Shown here: one piece after another, positions 1 to 6,683 of the stretch | Layout: every line of letters starts with the position of its first letter | Position numbering within the stretch: the stretch's first letter is position 1 | Assembly (NCBI GenBank): GCA_021800645.1 | Contig: JAJYYT010000085.1 | Span: 1-8,200 of the forward strand | Source of the DNA: Actinomycetes bacterium | Lineage (GTDB): Bacteria; Actinomycetota; Acidimicrobiia; Acidimicrobiales; RAAP-2 | Direction of reading: 5' to 3' | Length of the DNA stretch: 8,200 bases | Translations under genes and position numbers: made by a program | Notes under the pieces: generated by a model | What the model saw: the letters and a program-made list of their open reading frames with translations, nothing else | Database searches by the model: none | What the model was told of the DNA's origin: nothing

Positions 1-369
1 CACCCACAGGGAGTCCAGGATCGAGGTGGCATCTGATCCGGCGAAGATCGTCTTCAGGTACGCGAGGGTGAACCACTGGGGCCCCTGGTCGAAGAGCCTC
101 GGCGAGACCGACAGGACGAGGAAGCATGCGCACGGCGCGAGGATGCACACGGCGACGAGCCCCCACAGTCCGAAGCGGAGCCCGTGCGCGGCGAAGGAGA
201 GCTGTCTGGCCGAGAGCCGGTGCCTCTCCCTCGCCGGGGTCGAGCGTGGCTCGCCGATCTCGAGGGGCGCGGGCGCTCCCTCCGGCAGCCCCGCGGCGGC
301 GGGGGGGACCGCCGCGGGGCTGGAGGAGGTTGGACCGGCGGGACGGCTGGGGCCCGCCAAGAGGCTCAC
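1..369 (-). CDS. ABC transporter permease, N-terminal part (gene runs off the left edge)
   Basis: Inner-membrane permease subunit of a binding-protein-dependent ABC importer; only the first 123 codons are in the window. The frame is open from a GTG at 369-367 to the edge. That GTG overlaps the stop of the solute-binding protein (GTGA), so the two are probably translated in a coupled way. Residues 1-60 are a Pro/Ala-rich and then basic low-complexity cytoplasmic leader. Residues about 67-88 form the first transmembrane helix (FGLWGLVAVCILAPCACFLV). After it comes a short extracytoplasmic stretch ending ..SILDSLWV, which resembles the (N/D)SLxV entry into the second helix of iron- and phosphonate-type permeases. 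The permease identity is inferred from this topology and from the upstream binding protein. The substrate is unknown, and the ATPase gene would lie outside the window. Confidence 0.8.
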   Translation of the reverse strand, partial: MSLLAGPSRPAGPTSSSPAAVPPAAAGLPEGAPAPLEIGEPRSTPARERHRLSARQLSFAAHGLRFGLWGLVAVCILAPCACFLVLSVSPRLFDQGPQWFTLAYLKTIFAGSDATSILDSLWV

Positions 370-1478
370 TTGGTGATGGTGCTCACGAACCAGGCGTTGA
401 TCGCCGCCTCACGGGGTCCCCACACGTACGGGTCGATGTGCTGGACCTTCACCGAGCCGAGGGGCGGGAGCCCGGGACGCGCCTTGATGCCCTGGACCAC
501 CGGGTAGTAGAGGGAGTCGCCGGTCGGTGTGCCGTTCTTCATGACGGTCTGCCCGGTCTTCGTGAGGACGAAGCTCGCGAAGCGCTCGGCCTCGGAGATC
601 TCGGTCTTTGTCGCCTTGGCGTCGATGCCGATGTTGGAGGGCAGCATCGTGACAGGGCTCAGGTACTCGACCCTCAGGTTCGGGTCTGTGTGCCTGGCCC
701 CGATCGCAGCCGAGCTCTGGACGAGGGCGAGCTCGATCTGCCCGCTGGCCAGGGCGGCGAGGGTCGGGCCGTTCGTTGTGTGGATCACGAGGCCGTTCGC
801 CTTCAGCTTCTCGAAGTACTGCTTGCCCTTCGCGATGCTGCCGAGGTCGTTCATCATCCCCGCGACGAACGGGTACGTCGGCCCGGACTGGGTCGGTGTG
901 TTCATCCCGACGTCGCCCTTCCACTTGGCGCTGAGCAGTGTGGCCCACGACTTCGGAGGGTCCTTCACGACCTTCGATGTGTAGGCCACCGCCGCCATGA
1001 ACGTGATGCCCGTGGGGACGAAGCTCCCGTCCTTCGGGAGGACCTCTCTTCCGAGGCTGTTCCAGTCCACCTTCGGCTCGAAGCCGCGCACGAGCATGTG
1101 CTCGTCGTCGAGCTCGGCGAAGGCTGTCTGGCCGTCGACCCACAGGAGCCCCCAGTGCGGGTTGTTCCTCGACGCCTGGATCTGGGCGAGCAGCGGACCG
1201 GTCGAGTTTGTGTCGAGCTTCGTCGGGATCCCCGTCGCGTGCTGGAAGGCCTTCACCATCGCCTGGTCGTAGCCTTGCGCCGAGTAGACGACGAGCGGGA
1301 CGCTCGCTCCTCGCTTCGCCGCGAGCGCCGGGCCCGACGCGCCGGTCAGGCAGGCGACGGCGAGCGCGCTGCAGGCGACCGCCGCGAGCGCGACACTGCG
1401 CCGCCGGACGTGCCCCCGGCGGGACGAGGCCTCAGTTGGTCGGTTCCTTGGGATCTGGGGGATCTTGCGAAGTGCCAC
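366..1478 (-). CDS. Extracellular solute-binding protein of an ABC importer (AfuA/FbpA-like)
   Basis: Captures a substrate outside the membrane and delivers it to the permease encoded directly downstream. The chosen GTG at 1478 gives 370 aa and has a GGGAGG ribosome site six bases upstream; the alternative GTG at 1484 touches that site and is less likely. The N-terminus is Arg-rich (RRRSVAL, which could be read as a weak Tat motif), followed by an Ala-rich hydrophobic stretch and a signal-peptidase-like ALA|A near residues 51-54. A lipobox reading at C43 (LAVAC) is poor. The mature part starts VPLVVYSAQGYD, and contains the family-typical WATLLSAKWKGDVG and a C-terminal ..GDSLYYPVVQGI. The two adjacent tyrosines (about 324-325) recall the Fe-binding tyrosines of FbpA, but they lie in the C-terminal family motif, so iron is not established. 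Phosphonate or another small anion is equally possible. Length fits the family. Confidence 0.88.
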   Translation of the reverse strand: MALRKIPQIPRNRPTEASSRRGHVRRRSVALAAVACSALAVACLTGASGPALAAKRGASVPLVVYSAQGYDQAMVKAFQHATGIPTKLDTNSTGPLLAQIQASRNNPHWGLLWVDGQTAFAELDDEHMLVRGFEPKVDWNSLGREVLPKDGSFVPTGITFMAAVAYTSKVVKDPPKSWATLLSAKWKGDVGMNTPTQSGPTYPFVAGMMNDLGSIAKGKQYFEKLKANGLVIHTTNGPTLAALASGQIELALVQSSAAIGARHTDPNLRVEYLSPVTMLPSNIGIDAKATKTEISEAERFASFVLTKTGQTVMKNGTPTGDSLYYPVVQGIKARPGLPPLGSVKVQHIDPYVWGPREAAINAWFVSTITK

Positions 1479-1484
1479 GTGCAC

Positions 1485-1490
1485 CCTCCC
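1485..1490 (-). promoter_or_regulatory. Ribosome binding site of the solute-binding protein gene
   Basis: GGGAGG on the minus strand, followed by six bases (GTGCAC) and then the GTG at 1478-1476. The spacing is what selects 1478 over the upstream in-frame GTG at 1484, which has no spacer. It is one of the few clear Shine-Dalgarno sites in the window. Further upstream, TACGGT (1538-1533, minus strand) fits a TANNNT -10 hexamer, but I see no convincing -35 and do not list it as a promoter. Confidence 0.65.
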
Positions 1491-1590
1491 GTTGTCGGTC
1501 GCCGGGCGCCACGCTGGTGCCGGCTTGCTGGAACCGTAGGACGGGCCGTTGAACTCGCCGTGATGTCGAGGTGAACGAGGGCTGAACTTC

Positions 1591-2121
1591 TCACGACTTC
1601 TTGGTTTCTCGGCGTGCAGGAGGGACCGGGCCCTCGAGCGCCTCTCGGAGGCGATCGAGGAACGGCCGTTGGCCAGGGAGCAGCTTCACCCGTGCCGTGC
1701 CGAGGTCGAACCACACCGCGCGGTCGACCTCGGGAAAGGTGCGCACCCTGCCCGAGCGCGGCGGCCACTCCAGCTCGAACGTGCCGCCGCTGAAAGCCTC
1801 CACGTCGAGGTCGCCCGCGACCGCCCACGCACGGACGCGCTTGCCTCCCGCCTGGACGATCTCCCCGAGCGGCGTGCGCGGCCCGTCGGGCACCGGCGCT
1901 CCGAGCTCCTCTGCGAACTCCCGCTCGGCCGCCGCGAGCTCCTCCTCGTCCTCGTGGACCTCACCTTTGGGGATGGACCACCATCCCTCGTCGCGCTTGG
2001 TCCAGTACGGACCGCCCGGGTGGACCAAGAGGACCTCGACGTGCGCGCCGCGACCGGGTTCGGCGCGTTCGTTTCCCTCGAGAAGGCGGTAGAGGAGGAG
2101 ACCGGCGCTGCGCTTGGCCAT
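1591..2121 (-). CDS. NUDIX hydrolase (NTP pyrophosphohydrolase-like, COG4119 type)
   Basis: Predicted cytoplasmic hydrolase of a nucleoside diphosphate linked to another moiety. The NUDIX box is complete at residues 53-75 (Gx5Ex7REUxEExGU, with G53, E59, R67, E68, E71, E72 and G74), so metal binding and catalysis should be intact. It opens with MAKRSAGLLLYR and continues with LLVHPGGPYWTKRDEGWWSIPKGE, the pattern of the COG4119 group. The C-terminal LPGQRPFLDRL is also typical. Total length is 176 aa. I chose the ATG at 2121 because homologues start with this M(A/P)KRSAG motif; a GTG at 2145 would add eight unconserved residues. No Shine-Dalgarno precedes the ATG. CAAGAT lies six bases upstream, so a leaderless start is conceivable. 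It is divergent from the response-regulator gene, and separated by about 110 bp from the solute-binding protein gene that follows on the same strand. The exact substrate cannot be told. Confidence 0.9.
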   Translation of the reverse strand: MAKRSAGLLLYRLLEGNERAEPGRGAHVEVLLVHPGGPYWTKRDEGWWSIPKGEVHEDEEELAAAEREFAEELGAPVPDGPRTPLGEIVQAGGKRVRAWAVAGDLDVEAFSGGTFELEWPPRSGRVRTFPEVDRAVWFDLGTARVKLLPGQRPFLDRLREALEGPVPPARRETKKS

Positions 2122-2193
2122 GCGCCCATCTTGGTCGTCGGGCACCGGCCTGCTCTTGCCGCCGGCCGCCCTCCCGCCCGGTTGGGCTCCGCG

Positions 2194-2220
2194 TAGGCTG
2201 GTGGCGTGATCCAGCGATGA
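2194..2220 (+). promoter_or_regulatory. Possible -10 element and four-codon upstream ORF before the response regulator
   Basis: TAGGCT at 2194-2199 matches the actinobacterial -10 pattern TANNNT. Six bases later a GTG (2206) opens a reading frame GTG-ATC-CAG-CGA-TGA whose stop overlaps the ATG of the response regulator as ATGA (2217-2220). No Shine-Dalgarno is visible before 2217. The geometry would give a leaderless mRNA beginning at the GTG, with the regulator translated by coupling. There is no good -35, and chance matches of this pattern are expected in a window this long, so this is a hypothesis. Confidence 0.3.
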
Positions 2221-2885
2221 GGGTGCTCGTCGCCGAGGACGACGCGGGCCTCCGCACAGTGCTCCAACGCGGCTTGCGCGAGAGCGGCTACGTGGTCGAC
2301 GCCGTCGCGGACGGAGAGGCCGCGGTCAAGTGGCTGCGCGCCTACGAGCACGAGGTGGCGATCCTGGACTGGCGCATGCCGGTCAAGAGCGGCATCGAGG
2401 TCGTCGACGAGGTGCGGCGGCTCGGTGTGAAGACCCCGATCCTCATGCTGACGGCGCGCGACGCGCCGGTGGACCGGGTGGCGGGCCTGCACGCTGGCGC
2501 GGACGACTACCTCGTGAAGCCGTTCCACTTCGACGAGCTCTTGGCGCGCCTGGTCGCGCTGCAGCGCCGCCCGGCGCTCACCGTCGCTCCGAAGATCGCC
2601 GTCGGCGACCTCTGCTTCGATCCCGCGACCCGGGAGCTCACCGTCGCCGGGTCGCCGTCGCCGCTCACGACCACGGAGCTCGCCATCATGGAGCTGCTGC
2701 TGCGCCGATCGCCCGCCGTGGTCACGAGGCGATCGATCGCGGTCCAGGTGTGGGACGACGAGGCCGACGCGATCGGGTCGAACACGATCGACGTCCACGT
2801 CGGCCGGCTACGGGCCAAGATCGCGCACAGCACCGCGAGGATCCAGACGGTGCGCGGCAGCGGGTACCGCGTCGTCGCCCCGTGA
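2217..2885 (+). CDS. Two-component response regulator, OmpR/PhoB family
   Basis: DNA-binding transcription factor controlled by phosphotransfer from the kinase encoded next. The receiver domain (residues 1-115) has the acidic pocket E7-D8-D9, phospho-acceptor D51 (in ILDWRMP), T79 and K101 (in VKPF), all in canonical positions. The C-terminal winged-helix domain (about 125-222) shows LTTTELAIMELLL, the recognition-helix region SNTIDVHVGRLRAKI and the ending VRGSGYRVVAP. The 222-aa length is normal. The ATG at 2217 begins MRVLVAEDDAG, which is the expected N-terminus. Its stop overlaps the kinase start by four bases (GTGA), so the two are an operon. Target genes cannot be read from the sequence; the envelope genes downstream are plausible candidates. 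Regulators of this kind commonly recognise direct repeats, but I found no clear direct-repeat operator near the window's promoters. Confidence 0.97.
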   Translation: MRVLVAEDDAGLRTVLQRGLRESGYVVDAVADGEAAVKWLRAYEHEVAILDWRMPVKSGIEVVDEVRRLGVKTPILMLTARDAPVDRVAGLHAGADDYLVKPFHFDELLARLVALQRRPALTVAPKIAVGDLCFDPATRELTVAGSPSPLTTTELAIMELLLRRSPAVVTRRSIAVQVWDDEADAIGSNTIDVHVGRLRAKIAHSTARIQTVRGSGYRVVAP

Positions 2886-4282
2886 GCGACAGGCGCAAGC
2901 TCTGGGTCCATGCCGCGCGTGTCGCGTCGGTGGCGAGCCTCGTGGTCGTCGCGTGCTACACCTTGTGCGCGATCGGGCTCGGCATCTTCGTCACACACCG
3001 GCTCACCGGGGAGGTGGACGCACGGATCCAGGCCGGGCTGTCCCAGGCTGGCCGCCTCTCGCTGCACGCGACCTCCACGAGGCCCGACCAGGCGCCCTTG
3101 GACAGCGTCGACCTCGACGACGCGCCGATCTTCTACTGGTACGTCCCGGCGCACGGCCACGTCGAGGCGCTCACTGTCGGGGCGCCCAGGCTTCCGGGAC
3201 GGACCTGGAGCGCCGGACCTCTGACGCGTCACGTCGGCGCGGCGACCTTCCGGTTCGCGGCGGTCCCGAGGAGCAACGGCTGGCTCGTCGCGGGGCAGAA
3301 CATCACAGAGGTGGGGCGCGTGCAGAGCGCGCTGTTGGTGCCCGAGGTGTTGTTCGGCCTGCTGCTCGCGCTCGCGACCTTCGTCGGATCCCTGCTGGTC
3401 GCGCTGCGGGCTTCGGCACCGCTCGAGCTGGTCCGGCGCCGCCAGGCCGAGTTCACGGCGGACGCCTCCCACGAGCTGCGCACGCCGCTCAGCGTGGTCG
3501 AGGCCGAGGTCGATCTCGCGCTTCGCCGCAAGCGCGAGCCGAAGGAGTACGAGGCGGTGCTGCGCCGGATCGCCGGCGAGAGCCGCCGGCTTCGGCGCAT
3601 CGTCGACGACCTGCTGTGGCTGGCGCGCGCCGACAGCGGCGTCGACGCCGACGTCGAGGACGAAGTCGCGGACGTCGCCGCGGTCGTGGCCTCGTGCGTC
3701 GAGCGGTTCGAGGCCGTCGCGGCACGTGACGCCCTCTCCCTCGGGTTCGCGTTCGAGGGCTCGGGCACCGGTCTCGTGAAGGCTCCGCCCGAGCTCGTGG
3801 ACCGTCTCGCCGGGGTGCTCGTCGACAACGCGTGCAAGTACGCGGGGAGCCGGGGAACGGTGTCGGTGGTGGTGCGGTCGACGCCCGCCAGGGTGACGCT
3901 GCGGGTCGACGACAGTGGCCCTGGCATCCCGCCCGAGCAGCGAGCAGAGGTCTTCGACCGCTTCCACCGGGCGACTCCGATGGGGACGGGATCGGGGCTC
4001 GGGCTCGCGATCGCGGACTCCGTCGTGCGGATGACCGGTGGCGCCTGGTCCATCCAGGACTCGCCCCTGGGAGGGGCGCGCATGGAGGTGTCATGGAAGA
4101 GGTGGGCCGAGAGCGACGAGCTCGGCGTGCCTTGCAGGCAGCGGGGTGGCGAGCGCGAGGACTCGAGCACGGCCCCCGAGACCGCACCGAGGGGCGCCCG
4201 GCGCGGGGGTGGCGAGCGAGAGGACTCGAGCACGGCCCCCGAGACCGCACCGAGGGGCGCCCGGCGCCTCACCCGTACGTGA
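2882..4282 (+). CDS. Sensor histidine kinase with a repeated C-terminal tail
   Basis: Membrane sensor that autophosphorylates and signals to the regulator encoded upstream. The GTG at 2882 overlaps the regulator stop (GTGA); the frame stays open further upstream, but that part only shadows the regulator. Of 466 aa, residues about 13-38 are TM1, 39-148 an extracytoplasmic sensor region of no family I recognise, and about 151-175 TM2. There is no HAMP domain; TM2 leads through a short linker into HisKA (DASHELRTPL, phospho-His H197). HATPase_c has the N box (DNACKYA, N316), G1 (DDSGPGI, D344) and G2 (GTGSGLGLAI, from G368) with FDRF between them, so it should be catalytically competent. The conserved fold ends near EVSWKR (402-407). 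It is followed by about 59 extra residues, including two identical 21-residue units (422-442 and 443-463 apart from the last position), rich in E, R, S, T, A and P. The tail is probably disordered. Signal unknown. Confidence 0.95.
   Translation: MSDRRKLWVHAARVASVASLVVVACYTLCAIGLGIFVTHRLTGEVDARIQAGLSQAGRLSLHATSTRPDQAPLDSVDLDDAPIFYWYVPAHGHVEALTVGAPRLPGRTWSAGPLTRHVGAATFRFAAVPRSNGWLVAGQNITEVGRVQSALLVPEVLFGLLLALATFVGSLLVALRASAPLELVRRRQAEFTADASHELRTPLSVVEAEVDLALRRKREPKEYEAVLRRIAGESRRLRRIVDDLLWLARADSGVDADVEDEVADVAAVVASCVERFEAVAARDALSLGFAFEGSGTGLVKAPPELVDRLAGVLVDNACKYAGSRGTVSVVVRSTPARVTLRVDDSGPGIPPEQRAEVFDRFHRATPMGTGSGLGLAIADSVVRMTGGAWSIQDSPLGGARMEVSWKRWAESDELGVPCRQRGGEREDSSTAPETAPRGARRGGGEREDSSTAPETAPRGARRLTRT
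4143..4267 (+). repeat. In-frame 63-bp tandem repeat in the kinase C-terminus
   Basis: Copies at 4143-4204 and 4206-4267 have a period of 63 bases (21 codons) and match over 62 bases with one difference. That difference is c4156 against a4219, which turns CGC into CGA, both arginine, so the encoded units are identical. The duplication lies after the ATPase fold and keeps the frame. The near-identity suggests a recent duplication or continuing homogenisation. Confidence 0.9.
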
Positions 4283-4301
4283 GGAGGTCCGGAGAACCGC
4301 G

Positions 4302-4324
4302 CTGCGCACCTGCTCCCTGCGCAG
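4302..4324 (+). terminator. Weak hairpin after the kinase gene
   Basis: CTGCGCA (4302-4308) pairs with TGCGCAG (4318-4324) around a nine-base loop, 19 bases after the kinase stop. There is no T-run after it. It could attenuate transcription between the kinase and glycosidase genes, but a 7-bp stem in DNA this GC-rich may be chance. Confidence 0.25.
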
Positions 4325-4343
4325 GCGTTCATGCCGTCGTCAG

Positions 4344-5747
4344 ATGCGCGTCGTACCGTGCCTCGGTGCGCTCCCGCGGGTTCTCAGGGTCGCGTCGCCG
4401 GGCCGTCACAGGGGCGGGCCACCGTTGAGCCGCCGGTCCCCTTTGTCCGCGCCGCCGGACGACGACGCGCGCTTCAGTGGCCTGGCGGAGCTGGGCTCGA
4501 GGATCGACGCGAACGTGCGCGGCACCGGTCCTCTTCGCGAGGGCACGAGCCCTGCGGTTGGCCCGCGCCACGCTCCGCGACGGAGCAAGCGCCGCCGGTC
4601 GCTCCGGGCCCGCCGCGTCCGCGCCGTGATCGGGCTCATCGTGGTGGGGCTCCTCGTCTGGGTCGGGGTCTCCCTCGGCGAGGCGCTCACGAACCCCATG
4701 CTCGGCAGCTCGCTTCCTGCCCGTGGGGCCGAGTGGGTGCGCGAGCACGGAGGTGCCGGGATCGTCCGTTGGATCGAGAACGAGTGGTACCGGCACCACC
4801 CGCCGAAGGTGGGCGGGAAACTGCCGGCGGGGGAGATCAAGAGGCCGACGAGCCAGGCGCCCGTCACGGCCGCCGCCGGCGTGCCGCACCTGCCGGCGCC
4901 CGAGCCGCTCGTGCCGTTCGCCAAGCCGCCCATTCCCGGTGAGGGGGATTGGTCGCCTGCCGGCAGGCTCGTCGACGGCATTCCCGCGATCTACGAGACG
5001 ATGCTGCGCCCCGACGCGATCCACACGAGCTACGTGGTCGGCGTCGCGTGGATGGACACGAAGCTGCTCCGGGCGACGCTGTACTCCGGGAGCCAGATCC
5101 CCGGCGGGGGACCCTACCCCCACACCGCACCGATCTCCCCCTCCGCCGCGCGCACGCTCGTTGCCGCCTTCAACGCCGGCTTCCTCATGTCCACAGCGCA
5201 GGGCGGCTACTACACGGACGGCAAGACGATCATCCCGTTGCGCAGGGGGGCCGCGTCCTTCGTCGTGTACAGGAACGGCGCGGCGACGGTTGGCGCCTGG
5301 GGCCAGACAGTGACGATGACGCGATCGGTCGTGTCGGTGCGCCAGAACCTGGACCTGCTCGTCCAGGACGGCAAGCCTGTCCCAGGCCTGGATGCGACAA
5401 CAACGACCAAGTGGGGCTTGACGCTCGGCAACGCGGTCTACGTCTGGCGGTCGGGTCTCGGCGTCACCGCCGACGGTGCTCTGGTCTACGTGGGTGGTCC
5501 CGGTCTGAACATCACCGATCTGGCCAACATCCTGGCGCGCGCCGGCTGCGTTCGTGCGATGGAGCTCGACATCAACACCACATGGGTCAACTTCACGACC
5601 TACAAGCCCGCGACGCCCGGGGGGGAAGCCGACGGTACAAACGGGACCGAGCTGATCTCCCAGATGGCGGGGACGCCCGCGCGCTACTTCCAGACCTGGT
5701 GGGCGCGTGACTTCATCACGATGTCGGCGGTTGCGCCGCAGCGCTGA
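4344..5747 (+). CDS. Membrane-anchored phosphodiester glycosidase (NAGPA-like, PF09992 type)
   Basis: Predicted enzyme that cleaves a sugar from a phosphodiester, acting outside the membrane on an envelope or extracellular glycan. From ATG 4344 it has 467 aa: a basic, poorly conserved cytoplasmic leader (1-92), one signal-anchor helix (about 93-112, VIGLIVVGLLVWVGVSL), a Pro-rich linker, and the catalytic domain from about residue 225. Family hallmarks are FNAGFLM (276-282), GGYYTDGK (287-294), the block IIPLRRGAASFVVYRNG, TKWGLTLGN, and ELDINTTWVNF (407-417), which takes the place of the LDGGGSS motif of better-known members. The start is uncertain. ATG 4344 lacks a ribosome site; TTG 4425 (440 aa, MSRRSPLSAP) has a purine-rich AGGGGCGG upstream and would also keep the anchor. 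A hairpin overlaps the stop. The substrate is not known; wall teichoic-acid-like or glycolipid phosphodiesters are possibilities. Confidence 0.82.
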   Translation: MRVVPCLGALPRVLRVASPGRHRGGPPLSRRSPLSAPPDDDARFSGLAELGSRIDANVRGTGPLREGTSPAVGPRHAPRRSKRRRSLRARRVRAVIGLIVVGLLVWVGVSLGEALTNPMLGSSLPARGAEWVREHGGAGIVRWIENEWYRHHPPKVGGKLPAGEIKRPTSQAPVTAAAGVPHLPAPEPLVPFAKPPIPGEGDWSPAGRLVDGIPAIYETMLRPDAIHTSYVVGVAWMDTKLLRATLYSGSQIPGGGPYPHTAPISPSAARTLVAAFNAGFLMSTAQGGYYTDGKTIIPLRRGAASFVVYRNGAATVGAWGQTVTMTRSVVSVRQNLDLLVQDGKPVPGLDATTTTKWGLTLGNAVYVWRSGLGVTADGALVYVGGPGLNITDLANILARAGCVRAMELDINTTWVNFTTYKPATPGGEADGTNGTELISQMAGTPARYFQTWWARDFITMSAVAPQR

Positions 5748-5757
5748 GCTGCGCTGC
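5738..5757 (+). terminator. Hairpin overlapping the glycosidase stop codon
   Basis: GCAGCGC (5738-5744) pairs perfectly with GCGCTGC (5751-5757), leaving a six-base loop TGAGCT that contains the stop codon TGA. No T-run follows, so if it terminates it is of the U-less kind. It sits just before the probable promoter of the PAP2 gene, a sensible place for a transcript end. Confidence 0.35.
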
Positions 5758-5812
5758 AGGCGTCTCGGCACGCCGCCCCGCGGATGCGTGCGTGGTGCTC
5801 GCTCGCAGTGGG

Positions 5813-5843
5813 TAGGTTCTTCACGACGAACGGGAAGAGGAGG
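5813..5843 (+). promoter_or_regulatory. Possible -10 box and ribosome binding site of the PAP2 gene
   Basis: TAGGTT at 5813-5818 fits TANNNT and would start a transcript near 5825. AGGAGG at 5838-5843 is the strongest Shine-Dalgarno sequence in the window. Its distance to the ATG at 5858 is 14 bases, longer than usual, yet no in-frame start lies closer. I see no clear -35 box. Confidence 0.4.
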
Positions 5844-5857
5844 ACGTCGACGCACCG

Positions 5858-6640
5858 ATGCCCGCTGGCAACCTCCTGTCCGCCGTCGTGAAGGTGCTGT
5901 GGCCCCAGGGGCTGAACACGAGCTACTACCTGGACCTGAACAGCTTCTCTCGACGTACGGCATGGGCGCACGGTTTCATGCACGACTACGCCCTGTGGCT
6001 CGGTCTCGTGCTCCTCACCATGGTCTTCCTGGCCGCGTACCTCTTCGTGTGGTGGCGACGTGACACCCGGGCCGCCGTCCTCATGTTCTTGGGCGGGGTG
6101 GGCGCCCTCGTCGGGCTCGGGCTCAACCAGATCGTGGGCCATGCTGCGGAGGAGCTCCGTCCCTACGACACCTTCCCGCACGCGCTGGTGCTCGTCGGCA
6201 AGGCCAACGACTACGCCTTCCCGTCGGACCACGCGGTGGTCGCGGGCGCGCTCTTCATGTCGATCCTGCTCGTCGTCCGCCGCGCGAAGCCCGAGGTCCG
6301 CCGACCCGGGGTCGCAACAGGCCGCTTGGTCGCGTCGTTGGAGCCTCGACGCGGGCCCACGGGAGCAATGGTCGTCCTCGTCGTGATGTCGGCTGTGCTC
6401 GCACTGTTCCTCGCGTTCGCCCGGATCTACGTCGGCGCCCACTATCCGGGAGACGTGGTCGCCGGGCTCCTGCTCGGCGTCGTCGTCGTGGCCGTGGTGT
6501 CCGCGGCGCGTCCGCTCGGCTATCGGGTGGCAGACGGCATCGAGCACACCCCTCTTGCCGTCCTCGTTCGCCGCCCACCGTCCTCCGGGCGCGGAGCCAC
6601 AGGTGGCGATCAGGACGTCGACCGCTCGGCTGCGCGCTGA
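5858..6640 (+). CDS. PAP2-family phosphatase, undecaprenyl-diphosphatase-like
   Basis: Integral membrane phosphatase, probably removing a phosphate from undecaprenyl diphosphate or another lipid phosphate at the outer face of the membrane. It has 260 aa and several hydrophobic helices (about 47-65, 72-92, 124-140, 170-188, 197-216). The three PAP2 motifs are present in order: RPYD with R101-P102, FPSDHAVVAG with S123 and H125, and ARIYVGAHYPGD with R189, the nucleophile H195 and D199. In the first motif the usual lysine of Kx6RP is replaced by glycine at position 94, a change also met in BcrC-like members as far as I recall. A loop rich in Arg and Pro (141-168) separates the second and third motifs. 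The last 35 residues are hydrophilic. It may recycle the carrier lipid for wall synthesis, which fits the glycosidase upstream. An alternative role is dephosphorylation of phosphatidylglycerophosphate or a similar lipid. Confidence 0.9.
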   Translation: MPAGNLLSAVVKVLWPQGLNTSYYLDLNSFSRRTAWAHGFMHDYALWLGLVLLTMVFLAAYLFVWWRRDTRAAVLMFLGGVGALVGLGLNQIVGHAAEELRPYDTFPHALVLVGKANDYAFPSDHAVVAGALFMSILLVVRRAKPEVRRPGVATGRLVASLEPRRGPTGAMVVLVVMSAVLALFLAFARIYVGAHYPGDVVAGLLLGVVVVAVVSAARPLGYRVADGIEHTPLAVLVRRPPSSGRGATGGDQDVDRSAAR

Positions 6641-6683
6641 GAGGCTCCGAAGGGAGGATCCGAGGGAGAAAGGGGAACGGCGC

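Noticed and set aside
126..1574. 482-codon open frame on the plus strand opposite the solute-binding protein gene
   Set aside because: Composition is dominated by Arg/Ala/Gly, with no domain pattern. It mirrors a well-supported gene on the other strand, as usual in GC-rich DNA.
2330..2881. Upstream extension of the kinase frame through the regulator gene
   Set aside because: The extension translates to Arg/Ala-rich nonsense, and the kinase has a good coupled GTG start at 2882 followed directly by TM1.
4038..4343. Glycosidase starting inside the kinase gene
   Set aside because: The frame is open back to 4038, but this part would translate the repeat region and is Arg/Pro-rich. A start after the kinase stop is more reasonable.
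4329..5963. 544-codon frame on the minus strand opposite the glycosidase
   Set aside because: Arg-rich shadow translation, no recognisable motif, and it runs through the clear glycosidase gene and the adjacent intergenic region.
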